A stretch of 64,000 bases of DNA from Shewanella psychrophila (GCF_002005305.1 NZ_CP014782.1:2480001-2544000), one strand, 5' to 3'; shown: positions 43,895 to 53,812, numbered from the stretch's first letter. The notes: generated from the letters alone by a model not told the origin. Program-made: numbers and translations.

Positions 43895-43912
43895 GTGACA
43901 GTTTTATGAATT
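43895..43912 (-). promoter_or_regulatory. Pho-box-like site upstream of the porin
   Basis: On the minus strand AATTCATAAAACTGTCAC agrees with CTGTCATAAAACTGTCAC at 15 of 18 positions: the second unit and spacer are perfect, the first unit keeps TCAT. It lies 180-197 bases upstream of the porin start. Confidence 0.6.
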
Positions 43913-44008
43913 ATCCCAACCCGAGCCATATCTATAAGTGTTTTCAGGTTTACCCGAGAGTGACAATGTCTTACACTGCGCCTTCATTTTTTTGATTGAG
44001 CGCTTATT

Positions 44009-44920
44009 ATGTGGTTTAAGAACCTGACTGTTTATCGTTTTAATAAACCTTTCTCTGTTGACACTGAGGCTCTTGAAAAGTCATTGGAAGACTTCACTTT
44101 CTCTCCATGCTCAAGTCAAGACATCAGCAAGTTCGGTTTCTCCAATGCTCTGGGGAAACAGGGTCAGACTCTAGTTCACAGTGCTAGCGACAGACACCTA
44201 ATCTGTGCCACTAAAGAGGAAAAAATTCTTCCTTCACAAGTGGTAAAAGAAGCCTTAGAAGATAAAGTGGCTCAAATCGAAGCCGAAGAAGATCGCAAGC
44301 TCGCGAAAAAAGAGAAGGACGCTCTAAAAGATGAGATAGTCATCACCTTACTGCCACGCGCTTTCTCCAGACGTAGCCAAATTAGAGCCCTGATCATCCC
44401 TGAAATTGAGATGATCTTGGTTGACAGTTCAAGCGCAGCGAAATCTGAAGAGTTTTTGGCTCTACTACGCAAAGCCATGGGATCTTTACCTATCATTCCT
44501 CTGAGTTTTAAGGCGCCTATCGAGAGTCAATTAACCGATTGGGTTAAGACAAATTCGACACCTGCACCATTCGAGATGCAAGATGAAGCTGAATTTAAGT
44601 CTGACTCGGATGAAGGAGGCATCGTCCGTTTCAAACAACAAGATTTGACCGAAGCTGAAGTCTTGGCTCATATCGAAGTGGGTAAGCAAGTTCATAAGCT
44701 GGCGCTGCACTTTGGCCAATCGATTGCTTTCTTATTGCAATCAGATGCTGGCATCAAACGCCTTAAGTTCTCTGAAGAATTCAGAGCCGGCAATGATGAA
44801 GTGGGTACCGAAGATCCTATGGCCAGACTCGATGCCGATTTTGCCTTGATGGGTAGCGAGCTTATCGCCTTGATGAACTCACTGGTAGACGTACTAGGCG
44901 GACTGGAAGAGAGTATCTAA
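44009..44920 (+). CDS. rdgC: Recombination-associated protein RdgC
   Basis: A 303-residue nucleoid-associated protein that forms a ring-shaped dimer on DNA and restrains RecA. The start MWFKNLTVYRFNKPFSVD is characteristic, as are FSPCSSQDISKFGFSNALG, LLPRAFSRRSQIRALIIPE and the C-terminal LDADFALMGSELIALM. Length equals the E. coli protein (303). It is monocistronic with its own terminator and is divergent from the porin gene. Confidence 0.95.
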   Translation: MWFKNLTVYRFNKPFSVDTEALEKSLEDFTFSPCSSQDISKFGFSNALGKQGQTLVHSASDRHLICATKEEKILPSQVVKEALEDKVAQIEAEEDRKLAKKEKDALKDEIVITLLPRAFSRRSQIRALIIPEIEMILVDSSSAAKSEEFLALLRKAMGSLPIIPLSFKAPIESQLTDWVKTNSTPAPFEMQDEAEFKSDSDEGGIVRFKQQDLTEAEVLAHIEVGKQVHKLALHFGQSIAFLLQSDAGIKRLKFSEEFRAGNDEVGTEDPMARLDADFALMGSELIALMNSLVDVLGGLEESI

Positions 44921-44939
44921 CTTTCTTCCACTCTAATTT

Positions 44940-44980
44940 AAAAAGCCCCTGACGACAAAAGTTGTCAGGGGCTTTTTAAT
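44940..44980. terminator. Bidirectional terminator between rdgC and the M61 gene
   Basis: AAAAAGCCCCTGAC pairs with GTCAGGGGCTTTTT around a short loop. A- and T-tracts on both sides suit both converging genes. Confidence 0.9.
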
Positions 44981-44993
44981 TGCCGACTAAAGT

Positions 44994-46799
44994 TTAACTA
45001 TCCGATTTTAGCTTACCTTTATTATCGAACGGCCAATCAATCCCTAACCAGGCTTTAAAGAAGGCTTTCTGATCTCGACTAGGTTTATCCACACTCAGTA
45101 GCTTCAACTTACCACTCTGCTTCTCACCCAGTTTCAGCGTTATCTCTTTGAGACGATCATCGCTAAACAAGCTCACCACAACTTCAGCACCCGGTTTAAA
45201 GTCTTTGATTCTAGATTCAAAACCTTTACCCGTGACTTTCAATCCATCGATGGCAACAATTTCATCCCCAAGCACGATACCCGCATTCCAAGCGGGTCCA
45301 TCACGCAAGACTTCAGAAAGTTTAAGTGAATCACCGCCCAACTTTACACCGGCATAAGCCGTGGCTTTAGAGTCATCCCCGTAACCTGGCTTTAAACCGG
45401 CATTTTCTAGCAAGGAGGTGAAATCTAAACTCATAGGTGAGTTAACATGGGTCTGCCACCACTGCTGATAATCTTCACCAGACAGATCTTTTAAAATCTG
45501 GTTTACATCAGAAACGGAATAACCCGCTGGGATTTTATGCTGCTTGTAGAGCGCTTTATGAACATCACGGTATGAATGATCAAGATCTGTATCATTGAGC
45601 AATGAAAAATCCAGAGCCAGAGAAGCGAGATAGCCTTCAGAATAGATATTGGCACTGTGGTTTACGGCATAGTCTCCCCCCGTGCTCGCCCATTTTCCGA
45701 CGCTCGCCTCTTTCACCGATTGAACTTCACGCCCCGGTGTATTCTCACTTTGAGCAATTCGTTTAGCTAAGTCCTCAAAAAACTCTTTAGGGGTGATCAC
45801 TCCAGCTCTGAGTAACAACTGGCTTTGAAAATAGCTTGTCGAACCTTCGGCAATCCATAACAGTTCGGATATGTTCTCTTTCTGATAGTCATAGGGCACC
45901 AAACCTTGTGGCCTGTAAGCCTTCACATTCCAGGTATGAATAAACTCATGAGAAGCAGTTTTAATGAAGCCTAAGTAGTCTTCACGTTCTCGATAACTGA
46001 AACGAGGGCGCTGAATCACAGTGGAGTTGAGGTGCTCTGTCGCGCCTCGAACACCACTTGTAGCATGGACCATGTACACATAACGCTCAAACGGATATCC
46101 ATCCCAGATAGCTCCAGCCTGACCACTGAGCTTAGTTAGATCGGTAACCATCTGCTCTATGTCATAGTTGCCCTCTCCCCACACAACTAATTCATAGTCC
46201 CGACCATCGGCAGAAAACGCTCTGTGATGACTAATCCCCGTCTCTATCGGAGAGTCCACCAACACATCATAATTGCTCGCCATAAATGAATTTGGCAGTG
46301 CTCCCGAATCCATACCTGAATAACTCTTCCATGCATCAGGCACGGCTAATTCGACCTTGATCTCCTGCTCCTGAAATTCAGGGCTATATACCAAGGTTCC
46401 GCTGGCATCGAGAAAGGCATGAGTCCCATCAATATGCCCGACTCTTTGGCCTAATTGATTAGCATATAGCTGATAATTCACTGTCACCGCGGTCGGTTCA
46501 GCCAACTCAACAGTCCATTCACCACTTGCCGTTCGTGTATAGGGTAAATGATTGCCCGCCTGGTCTTTTACACTAAAATAGCGAATACCATCGGCTAGCG
46601 GTAAGACTTGATACTTGCCTGTACGCCATACGGGAAGGTTAATTTTCAGATCCGAACTTGCTGATTCAGGAAAATCCACCTCAACTTTAGCTAAATGATG
46701 CTTAGAATCGGTGAGGTCTATGCGATAACTCACCTCAGCCAAAGTTGATGAGGAAAAAAATGCACTTAAAGTTAAAATCAATGGGACTACTGGTTTCAC
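44994..46799 (-). CDS. Exported M61 family peptidase with PDZ domain
   Basis: A 601-residue glycyl-aminopeptidase-family enzyme. Signal peptide about 1-21 (SSSTLA). N-terminal beta domain, then the zinc site His284-Glu285-x-x-His288 in ASHEFIHTWNVKAYRPQGL and the later WIAEGSTSYFQ carrying the third ligand Glu. A PDZ domain spans about 480-560 (DGPAWNAGIVLGDEIVAIDG). The order catalytic-PDZ is the normal M61 layout. It would trim peptides in the periplasm. Monocistronic, divergent from the TPR protein gene. Confidence 0.92.
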   Translation of the reverse strand: MKPVVPLILTLSAFFSSSTLAEVSYRIDLTDSKHHLAKVEVDFPESASSDLKINLPVWRTGKYQVLPLADGIRYFSVKDQAGNHLPYTRTASGEWTVELAEPTAVTVNYQLYANQLGQRVGHIDGTHAFLDASGTLVYSPEFQEQEIKVELAVPDAWKSYSGMDSGALPNSFMASNYDVLVDSPIETGISHHRAFSADGRDYELVVWGEGNYDIEQMVTDLTKLSGQAGAIWDGYPFERYVYMVHATSGVRGATEHLNSTVIQRPRFSYREREDYLGFIKTASHEFIHTWNVKAYRPQGLVPYDYQKENISELLWIAEGSTSYFQSQLLLRAGVITPKEFFEDLAKRIAQSENTPGREVQSVKEASVGKWASTGGDYAVNHSANIYSEGYLASLALDFSLLNDTDLDHSYRDVHKALYKQHKIPAGYSVSDVNQILKDLSGEDYQQWWQTHVNSPMSLDFTSLLENAGLKPGYGDDSKATAYAGVKLGGDSLKLSEVLRDGPAWNAGIVLGDEIVAIDGLKVTGKGFESRIKDFKPGAEVVVSLFSDDRLKEITLKLGEKQSGKLKLLSVDKPSRDQKAFFKAWLGIDWPFDNKGKLKSDS

Positions 46800-46966
46800 T
46801 CTTGATTCCTTCTGTTATGATTGTTATTTATTTTTATAATAAGTTCGAGAGTATATCTCTATTTTTAAGACTCGGCATCACTAAAACCTGTGCCTTTTCG
46901 AGTCTATTTATTTCATTATAATAACTGACCGGACGTCCCTTTAAGAGGGCAAGGTATCTGCTTCTT

Positions 46967-49129
46967 ATGCGTATTTTTTTTGTATCTATTATTCTTTTTC
47001 TGCTTTTAGCCGTCCCTTCAAGTTATGCCCAAGATCATATCGCCCTTGAAATAAAGTTAAATGAATCGCCAGTCGAACTGTTACATGAATTACAAGCCTC
47101 AATCACCTTACCTATAATAGTGAATAGTCTGCCAGCATTTGAACAAGTAGCCAGAGACCAAGGTTACCGAGTCGATGAGCTAAAACATAAATTGCAACTA
47201 CTCACACGACTCTACCTCAGCACTTATGTAAAAGAGAAAGATAGATACCTTAAAACCGAGGCATTATTGTCACTTCTGGAGATCATAGGTACCACAGCCT
47301 ACGATGAAAGCTACCTACAAGTGTTAAAGGGAAGATATATAGGCAGGAAGCAACATGATTACCAACAAGCGCAGCCTTATTTTGAGCAGGCACTGAGTCT
47401 ATTAGAGAATAAACAAGATACTCAGGCCCAACTGTTAAAACAACTCAGCCATTTTCACCTCGGCAGCTTACATCGAATCTTGCATCAGGATAAGCAAGCG
47501 CTGATGCACCTAAAACTCTATAGAGATACGACTTATCAGCTTAGGAATGATTACTTGATTGCCCATGCGGAGTCCGCTTTAGGTAACTTCTATAATCAAC
47601 GGGATCAGTTATCTTTAGCCTTACAACATTACAGCGAAGCACTTAGACTCTCGAACCGCCAGCAAAAGCCTTTTCTCAAGGCCAACTTGCAACTAAAGCT
47701 GGCAAGAGTGTATCGGGATCTAGAGTCTTGGGATGAAGCAATTCAATATGCACATGATGCAGATGAGGGTTTTAAGGCGCTCAATATGGATCGGCTACGC
47801 TCTCATTGCATGACAGTGATGGCCATGGTTCATGCCAGTCAAAATAACTGGAATCAGGCTATTGATTACTATCTCAATGCCCAGCAGCTCGATTACAAAG
47901 ATCAAAACGTGATAGCTCAGGCATTAAACTATCATAATTTAGGTGAAGCCTATTTTAAAAACGGCAACACCAAAACTGCTTTTGAATTTCTGTTTAAGTC
48001 CAATGCCATTTTTCTCGCCAGAAAAAGTAACCATTATCTTGTCTTTAATGATCTCTTAATTACCCAAGTTGCCGTTGCCGATAAAGACTGGCACCTTGCT
48101 CAAAAGCATGGCGCCTTGGCCTTAAAAAATGCCGAGAAGCTTAAGCTCAAAGATGAACAGATAGAGGCATTACAGTACCAATCTCAGGCATATAGAAACC
48201 TTAAACAATATGACAGCGCCTTTAGGACACTGGATAAGCTCATCGCCTTGAATTTATCCATGCCAAAAATAAAGAATACTCCCACCGACTACACTTCATC
48301 GGTACTTGCCGAGCAAAAATTAAAACTGGAAGTGCATAAACTTCAAGGTGAAAAAAGCACACTCAGCACCCAGCTGGATCGTTCGAGAGTCCTGTTGATA
48401 ACGGCTGTAATTTTTGTGTGTCTAATATCGCTCATAGGCGTAAACCAATGGCGAAGAAAAAGCGCATTAGCGGTTAATCTCTCTGAAGAGAAAGATAAAA
48501 GCATTGTCGAGCCCGTGAGTGGTTTACCTGGCTATAAGGGCTTCATCGAAGAGCTTGAGTCACAATACAAGGACACTCCACATTCGATTGCTTTGATTTC
48601 ACTGACAGATCAATTAAACGCAGATCTAAATCAAGGTTTTCAGTGTAATAACAACATGAATAAAATTCAGCTCGAAGCACTGGCTCATAGTTTTTCAGGC
48701 AATGTGTACCTTATTCGGCCTGGATTATTTATTCTGTCGCTGAGAGAGCCAGTCACTGCCAATGAATTATTGCAAAGATGCCGTAACGCCATAGATAAAG
48801 ATTATGGCGACACCTCTATACACATAGGAATGTTGCCTCTTCCTCTGCTGATGGATCCAGAAATTAAACTTTCGGCCGACGTTCATTTTGGCGCAGCACA
48901 GATGACTCTGGCTGCCGCGCTGAGTCTGGGGCAAGAGACAGATTACTATGTATCCATAAAAGCATTGAACTTTGCTCCATCGGCTATCTTTGCAACACCT
49001 CTATATTTGCACTTGGAAAAAGGCATAATGCGAGGCTTGTTAAAGGTCGATACCAATGGTAATAAGAAAGACATTCTATGGCCCAGATGGAAAAGCCATG
49101 AACATCTGGATATAACAGAATTAACTTAA
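46967..49129 (+). CDS. TPR protein with membrane helix and degenerate GGDEF-like tail
   Basis: A 720-residue protein. Signal peptide about 1-21 (VPSSYA); about eight TPR-like helices at 110-430 (for example AESALGNFYNQRDQLSLALQ and LNYHNLGEAYFKNGNTKTAF); coiled coil at about 450-475; a membrane helix at about 477-495 (RVLLITAVIFVCLISLIGV). The cytosolic tail starts VSGLPGYKGFIEELESQ, like the first GGDEF helix (LTGLPNRRAFxxxL), but the signature loop is replaced by RPGLFILSL, so it cannot make c-di-GMP. Probably a sensor or scaffold. A canonical cyclase gene follows 137 bases later. Confidence 0.75.
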   Translation: MRIFFVSIILFLLLAVPSSYAQDHIALEIKLNESPVELLHELQASITLPIIVNSLPAFEQVARDQGYRVDELKHKLQLLTRLYLSTYVKEKDRYLKTEALLSLLEIIGTTAYDESYLQVLKGRYIGRKQHDYQQAQPYFEQALSLLENKQDTQAQLLKQLSHFHLGSLHRILHQDKQALMHLKLYRDTTYQLRNDYLIAHAESALGNFYNQRDQLSLALQHYSEALRLSNRQQKPFLKANLQLKLARVYRDLESWDEAIQYAHDADEGFKALNMDRLRSHCMTVMAMVHASQNNWNQAIDYYLNAQQLDYKDQNVIAQALNYHNLGEAYFKNGNTKTAFEFLFKSNAIFLARKSNHYLVFNDLLITQVAVADKDWHLAQKHGALALKNAEKLKLKDEQIEALQYQSQAYRNLKQYDSAFRTLDKLIALNLSMPKIKNTPTDYTSSVLAEQKLKLEVHKLQGEKSTLSTQLDRSRVLLITAVIFVCLISLIGVNQWRRKSALAVNLSEEKDKSIVEPVSGLPGYKGFIEELESQYKDTPHSIALISLTDQLNADLNQGFQCNNNMNKIQLEALAHSFSGNVYLIRPGLFILSLREPVTANELLQRCRNAIDKDYGDTSIHIGMLPLPLLMDPEIKLSADVHFGAAQMTLAAALSLGQETDYYVSIKALNFAPSAIFATPLYLHLEKGIMRGLLKVDTNGNKKDILWPRWKSHEHLDITELT

Positions 49130-49266
49130 ATCAAAATCATTAATTTATAGCGCTATATTAAAATGAAATTTGCACTCCAAAGGGATTGCTATAACATTAG
49201 AAGTACAAATTTACATTTAAAATAATTTTTTTCATTTTTTTGCCTTGAAGAAGTAGGACACGGTTA

Positions 49267-50823
49267 ATGAAGGATTCGATGGCAAACACCTCTCAGCTCA
49301 GTTTATTAAAGCAAAAACTTCATTCGGCTAGAGTCGCACTCGATAGCATGAACGAAGACAGAAATGATAAATTGAGGACACTACTGCAGTTTATCGGTCA
49401 TCTGAGCCTTGCCTGTAAAGGGCAAAATATTGAGCTCGATAATAAACTGGCTAAATTAAGACATAATTTTACTAATTTCGAGACTGTCGAAGAGTCACTC
49501 CCGGAATTAGTTGAAGTTGAACAACTTCTTAAGCACCAGTATAACCATGTCATGGTTCAACTCGAAGACAGTAGAGCCAGCTTATCTCGGGTGATCAGAC
49601 AGATACAGCGAGTCCAATCTGTACCCGAGAAGGTCAAGAAAGAGATCAATTACTTCAAGAAAGATCTCTCCAAGCCTTTCCATACTTTCTGGGACTATAT
49701 CCCTAAAGTCGAAAAGCTGGTTGGCTTTTATGAAAGCATACTGGAAGAACAGTTGGCACAGGGTGATAAACTCGTTGTCTTGCCCAAGCATCGTCAACTG
49801 GCTCATGAACTCGCCCATATGATCTCCGAGATCGAATTTCGAAAAGATCAACGAGATCGAATACTCGTACTCAAAGAGGTGCTTTCTAACGATATTGAAA
49901 TAGACAGCCTTATCGATGCCTATCAGACAGTGCTTTCTCTGCTTCTGGATAATATCGCAAGAGAAAAATCTGCTTCTCAGGAGTTTCTTTACGCCTTAAA
50001 CGACGCCCTCTCAGCAGTCAGAGAAGTGGTGAGTGACTCTTACAACAACAATCAACGCAGCTCTCAACTAAAAAAGCAGCTCAATCGTGAAATTAATTCC
50101 CGCGTCGATAACGTAGGTGAAGCCATCATAGATATCGATGACATTCACAGCCTAAAGTCTCAGGTCACAGAACAATTGGCCTCGATTCGGGCGGCACTAG
50201 GACGTAAAGAAGCCTTAGAAGAGCGTGAACAAGCATTACTTCGTAAATCTATGGAAGCCATGCGTAAGGAGCTTAACGAGCTAAGTAAGGAAGCTGATAC
50301 TTTTAAAGAAAGACTCTTTGAACAGCAGAAACTCAACTTGCTCGATGCCTTAACCCAGCTCCCTAACAGGGCTGCCCTCGAAGAAAGAATGGAACAGGAA
50401 TTTCGTAATTTTCAACGTCATAAGCAACCACTCTGGGTCGCTGTGGCCGATATCGATCACTTTAAAACCATTAACGACAGTTTTGGCCACAGTACCGGTG
50501 ATAAAACCCTTCAAGTTATCGCCATGGCACTGAAAAATTCACTCCGTGATACCGAGTTTGTTGCCCGCTATGGTGGTGAAGAATTTGTGCTTATTATTCC
50601 TGATGTAAACGCCACAGATATTGATCAACTTTTAAATAGAGTGAGGGAAAAAGTAAAAAGTATTCCTTTTAAGTTTAAAAATCAGAGAATTACAGTTACA
50701 GTATCTATAGGTGCTGCACAGATTATCAATAATGAGCTTATCAATGAAACCTTTGATAGGGCCGACGCAGCACTGTATCGAGCAAAACATGAAAGCAGAG
50801 ACAGAGTAATCATTGACGTGTAG
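49267..50823 (+). CDS. Diguanylate cyclase (GGEEF) with coiled-coil N-terminus
   Basis: A 518-residue soluble protein. Residues 1-340 are helical and strongly coiled-coil with no membrane segment. The GGDEF domain (about 355-515) has LDALTQLPNRAALEERMEQE, the substrate/metal Asp in VAVADIDHFKTINDSFGH and the catalytic loop RYGGEEFVLII, so it should convert 2 GTP to c-di-GMP. The usual inhibitory RxxD site is RDTE here, which may weaken product inhibition. ATG 49279 (MANTSQ) is an alternative start. It likely acts with the preceding TPR protein; no EAL domain is present. Confidence 0.9.
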   Translation: MKDSMANTSQLSLLKQKLHSARVALDSMNEDRNDKLRTLLQFIGHLSLACKGQNIELDNKLAKLRHNFTNFETVEESLPELVEVEQLLKHQYNHVMVQLEDSRASLSRVIRQIQRVQSVPEKVKKEINYFKKDLSKPFHTFWDYIPKVEKLVGFYESILEEQLAQGDKLVVLPKHRQLAHELAHMISEIEFRKDQRDRILVLKEVLSNDIEIDSLIDAYQTVLSLLLDNIAREKSASQEFLYALNDALSAVREVVSDSYNNNQRSSQLKKQLNREINSRVDNVGEAIIDIDDIHSLKSQVTEQLASIRAALGRKEALEEREQALLRKSMEAMRKELNELSKEADTFKERLFEQQKLNLLDALTQLPNRAALEERMEQEFRNFQRHKQPLWVAVADIDHFKTINDSFGHSTGDKTLQVIAMALKNSLRDTEFVARYGGEEFVLIIPDVNATDIDQLLNRVREKVKSIPFKFKNQRITVTVSIGAAQIINNELINETFDRADAALYRAKHESRDRVIIDV

Positions 50824-50925
50824 CCTATACCCGTAAGACTCTTAGATATCTTGATAGGCTGGCACCACATTTAGCGGTGCCATAAACGCACATCATTGAA
50901 CTCCCGTCACAGCGAAGGAGTTACT

Positions 50926-52278
50926 ATGATTGTAAAGGTCAGCCCTAAAGGAAGCATGGATCAGCTTTCACAATTGGAAGTCGATCGTCTAAAACAGAGC
51001 GCAAAAAGCGATCTCTATCAGCTTTACCGTAGTTGTTCATTGGCCGTTCTCGCATCTGGCCTACAGAGCGATAACGCCGAAAATCTCTTCGAACAATTCA
51101 ATGATTTCAACATTAATGTCCTACGTCGAGAGCGTGGAATTAAAATTGAATTGACTAACCCCCCCGAAGCCGCCTTTGTCGATGGCAAGATAATCAGAGG
51201 CCTTCAGGAGCATCTATTTGCGGTGCTCAGAGATATCGTCTACGTCAGCAACAAATACGACAACCTCAAGCATATCAACCTGACCAACTCTAGCCATATT
51301 ACCAATGTCGTCTTCGATATTTTACGTAATGGTCAGGTTATCCCACTGGAAGACCCCAACGTTGTCGTGTGCTGGGGTGGCCATAGCATCAACGCTATCG
51401 AGTACCAGTACACTCGTGAAGTGGGCTATGAGCTTGGTTTGAGAGAGATGAACATATGTACAGGTTGTGGTCCCGGTGCCATGGAAGGTCCAATGAAAGG
51501 AGCCACCATAGGCCACGCGAAACAGCGTACACCCCAAGCAAGATATGTGGGACTCACAGAACCTAGCATCATAGCCGCAGAGCCTCCTAATCAGATAGTC
51601 AGTGAGCTAGTGATCCTTCCCGATATAGAGAAGCGATTAGAAGCTTTCGTCCGTTTAGGCCACGGCATCGTTATTTTTCCTGGTGGAGCTGGCACCGCCG
51701 AAGAATTACTCTACCTGCTCGGTATCTTGCTCAATAAAGAAAACGAAGGTATGCCCTTCCCCTTAGTGCTAACAGGCCCTAAGGAGAGTGCCGATTACTT
51801 TATCAAAATTGATGAGTTTATCGGGGCAACCTTAGGTGAGGAAGCCCAGAGTAAATACGAAATAGTCATCGATGACCCGGTTCAAGTCGCCAGAATTATG
51901 AGCCACGGTATGGATATCATCAAAGATCACAGAAAGATCACGGGTGACTCCTATCAATACAATTGGTCATTGAAAATTGAACCCGAATTTCAGCTGCCTT
52001 TCAATCCCACTCATGAGATGATGAGCAATCTCAATCTGTATTTTCAGGATAACAAGGCTGAACTTGCCGCGAATCTACGCAGAGCGTTTTCAGGCATAGT
52101 TGCTGGCAATGTGAAGATGGAAACCATCAGGAACGTTAAGCAACATGGTCCCTTTGAAATAAAGGGCGATCCTAAGCTAATGGCCATGATGGATACTCTC
52201 CTGAGCGCATTTGTAAAACAGCAGAGAATGAAATTACCGGGTAGCGAATATGTTCCCTGCTACAAGATAGATAATTAA
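50926..52278 (+). CDS. ppnN: Pyrimidine/purine nucleotide 5'-monophosphate nucleosidase PpnN
   Basis: A 450-residue LOG-family nucleosidase that splits nucleoside monophosphates into base and ribose 5-phosphate. N-terminal regulatory part (MIVKVSPKGSMDQLSQLEVD), Rossmann core with VVVCWGGHSINAIEY, CTGCGPGAMEGPMKGA and the phosphate-binding FPGGAGTAEELLYLL. AAGGAG before ATG 50926 sets the start (E. coli PpnN is 454 residues). In E. coli it is controlled by (p)ppGpp. The ppnN-xni order is kept in many gammaproteobacteria. Confidence 0.93.
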   Translation: MIVKVSPKGSMDQLSQLEVDRLKQSAKSDLYQLYRSCSLAVLASGLQSDNAENLFEQFNDFNINVLRRERGIKIELTNPPEAAFVDGKIIRGLQEHLFAVLRDIVYVSNKYDNLKHINLTNSSHITNVVFDILRNGQVIPLEDPNVVVCWGGHSINAIEYQYTREVGYELGLREMNICTGCGPGAMEGPMKGATIGHAKQRTPQARYVGLTEPSIIAAEPPNQIVSELVILPDIEKRLEAFVRLGHGIVIFPGGAGTAEELLYLLGILLNKENEGMPFPLVLTGPKESADYFIKIDEFIGATLGEEAQSKYEIVIDDPVQVARIMSHGMDIIKDHRKITGDSYQYNWSLKIEPEFQLPFNPTHEMMSNLNLYFQDNKAELAANLRRAFSGIVAGNVKMETIRNVKQHGPFEIKGDPKLMAMMDTLLSAFVKQQRMKLPGSEYVPCYKIDN

Positions 52279-52386
52279 ACAGCACTTAGCAGGCAAAAAT
52301 CTAAGCTATGGCTAGGCAAGTAGTTAGTAATATGACTAATGGCTTGCTTAGCCTGCCTTACCTCACAACCAAACGATAAAAAATAG

Positions 52387-53145
52387 ATGAACACTTTTTT
52401 GATTATTGACGGCTTAAACTTGGTCCGTCGAATTCACGCTGCACAACCTAATGAGAGCGATATAAACGGACTCGATATCCGGGTCGCCTCGGCCTGCAAG
52501 AAATTACTCAAACATCACCAACCAAGCCACGTAGCAATGGTCTGGGATGGCAACGAAATCTCATGGCGTAAACATCTGTTCGAGGATTATAAGAAAGGGC
52601 GAAAACCCATGCCTAAGGCATTGTCTGAGTATTTACCGGAGTTAAAGCTCCACCTTGCTAAAATACATGTAAATTCTCTGGATGCAGATTCTGAGGCCGA
52701 TGATGTAATTGCCACCCTGGCAAGTAAACTCGCCGCCAGTGGTGGTGAGGCCATCATAGTCTCAACGGATAAAGGCTTCACTCAACTCAAGCATCCTAAG
52801 ATAAAAAGGTGGGATCACTTCAATCAGTCTTATCTATCCGTAGAAGATCGCGAGCAAAAATTAGGGGTTCAACACTCCCAGTTTATCGATTATCTAGCCT
52901 TAGCCGGAGACAGTGGCAATAAGATACCTGGCGTTCCAGGGATCGGCCCAAAATCAGCTGTTGAGCTATTAAAAATATTTCGCTCTCTGGCCAATATCTA
53001 TTCATCTATCGATGAAGTTGGAGCTAAACAAGCTAAAAAGCTCGAAGAGGGTAAACAGATGGCAAGACTTAGTTACAAACTGGTTCAACTGCAAATTGAT
53101 ATGCCGTTGAAGGCCAATCTAAGCCAATTCAGGTTGCCACACTAA
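52387..53145 (+). CDS. xni: Flap endonuclease Xni (ExoIX)
   Basis: A 252-residue protein of the 5'-nuclease family without a polymerase domain. Metal and arch residues are visible in FLIIDGLNLVRRIHA, VAMVWDGNEISWRKHLFEDY KK region, DADSEADDVIATLA and VSTDKGFTQL; the helix-hairpin-helix lies at IPGVPGIGPKSAVELL. Length matches E. coli Xni (251). It acts on branched or flap DNA in repair/replication. About 108 bases after ppnN. Confidence 0.94.
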   Translation: MNTFLIIDGLNLVRRIHAAQPNESDINGLDIRVASACKKLLKHHQPSHVAMVWDGNEISWRKHLFEDYKKGRKPMPKALSEYLPELKLHLAKIHVNSLDADSEADDVIATLASKLAASGGEAIIVSTDKGFTQLKHPKIKRWDHFNQSYLSVEDREQKLGVQHSQFIDYLALAGDSGNKIPGVPGIGPKSAVELLKIFRSLANIYSSIDEVGAKQAKKLEEGKQMARLSYKLVQLQIDMPLKANLSQFRLPH

Positions 53146-53316
53146 GCATATGTCACTAAGCCCAAATCAGTTAAATAGAAAAACCACCCAAAATTGTAAA
53201 CATTAAGTTACTTTCTTGTTGTTTACCTATTAGGGTGAAGTGAGTATCTTATAAAGCTTCACAGATATAATGTACTGTGTCACCCGATTAATATGTATCA
53301 AGGACCCAGCTCGAAG

Positions 53317-53703
53317 ATGAAATCTAAAGTACCTGTCATTATCGGCTCTATTTTTGCTGCCTACACCGCCTTCGTTGCTGTTGTGGTACTCGTCTATGAG
53401 CCCACACCCGATGAGATGCACTGGGAAGACAGACAAGCTTATAACAATGCCAAATTAGCCGATATCACCATTGGCCAAAGCTTATCAGACATTAAACTAT
53501 TAATGGGTAAGGCTGATTTTTCGGAAGCTAAGGTGACTGGTAATACTGCCTTACAGGTGCTTTTTTATCGAACTCATCATGCTCAATCCGATGGGGAAAC
53601 CACTAGAGATGAATGCACTCCCCTGTTATTTAAGGATCAGAAACTGATCGCATGGGGGTCAGATACTTACGACCAATATCTTACCGCGACCATCGGCAGC
53701 TAA
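53317..53703 (+). CDS. DUF3192 family exported/membrane protein
   Basis: A 128-residue protein with one N-terminal hydrophobic segment (KVPVIIGSIFAAYTAFVAVV) and a soluble periplasmic domain IGQSLSDIKLLMGKADFSEA, VLFYRTHHAQ, ECTPLLFKDQKLIAWG. The pattern (G-x-S-x2-xIx2-LMGxAD, then a YRT strand) is like the SmpA/BamE-type fold and fits DUF3192. ATG 53317 preferred over 53293 because AAGGA lies upstream of it. Function unknown; it follows xni. Confidence 0.75.
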   Translation: MKSKVPVIIGSIFAAYTAFVAVVVLVYEPTPDEMHWEDRQAYNNAKLADITIGQSLSDIKLLMGKADFSEAKVTGNTALQVLFYRTHHAQSDGETTRDECTPLLFKDQKLIAWGSDTYDQYLTATIGS

Positions 53704-53721
53704 ATTCTCAGTGAGAAAAAC

Positions 53722-53768
53722 CAGGCTAGCAATTAAATACCTCTTAGTATAAATAATTGACTAGCCTG
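53722..53768. terminator. Long hairpin after the DUF3192 gene
   Basis: CAGGCTAG (53722-53729) pairs perfectly with CTAGCCTG (53761-53768). The loop of about 31 bases is AT-rich and no T-run follows, so it is a weak terminator at best. Confidence 0.4.
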
Positions 53769-53791
53769 CCAAAATAAACCCTATAGTTAGA

Positions 53792-53805
53792 ATACCAATG
53801 GGTAT
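53792..53805. repeat. ATACCAATGGGTAT motif
   Basis: A near-palindrome one base off the ATACCAATTGGTAT core seen at 2556-2579. It is enclosed by outer arms GTTAG (53786-53790) and CTAAC. Confidence 0.45.
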
Positions 53806-53812
53806 AACAAGC

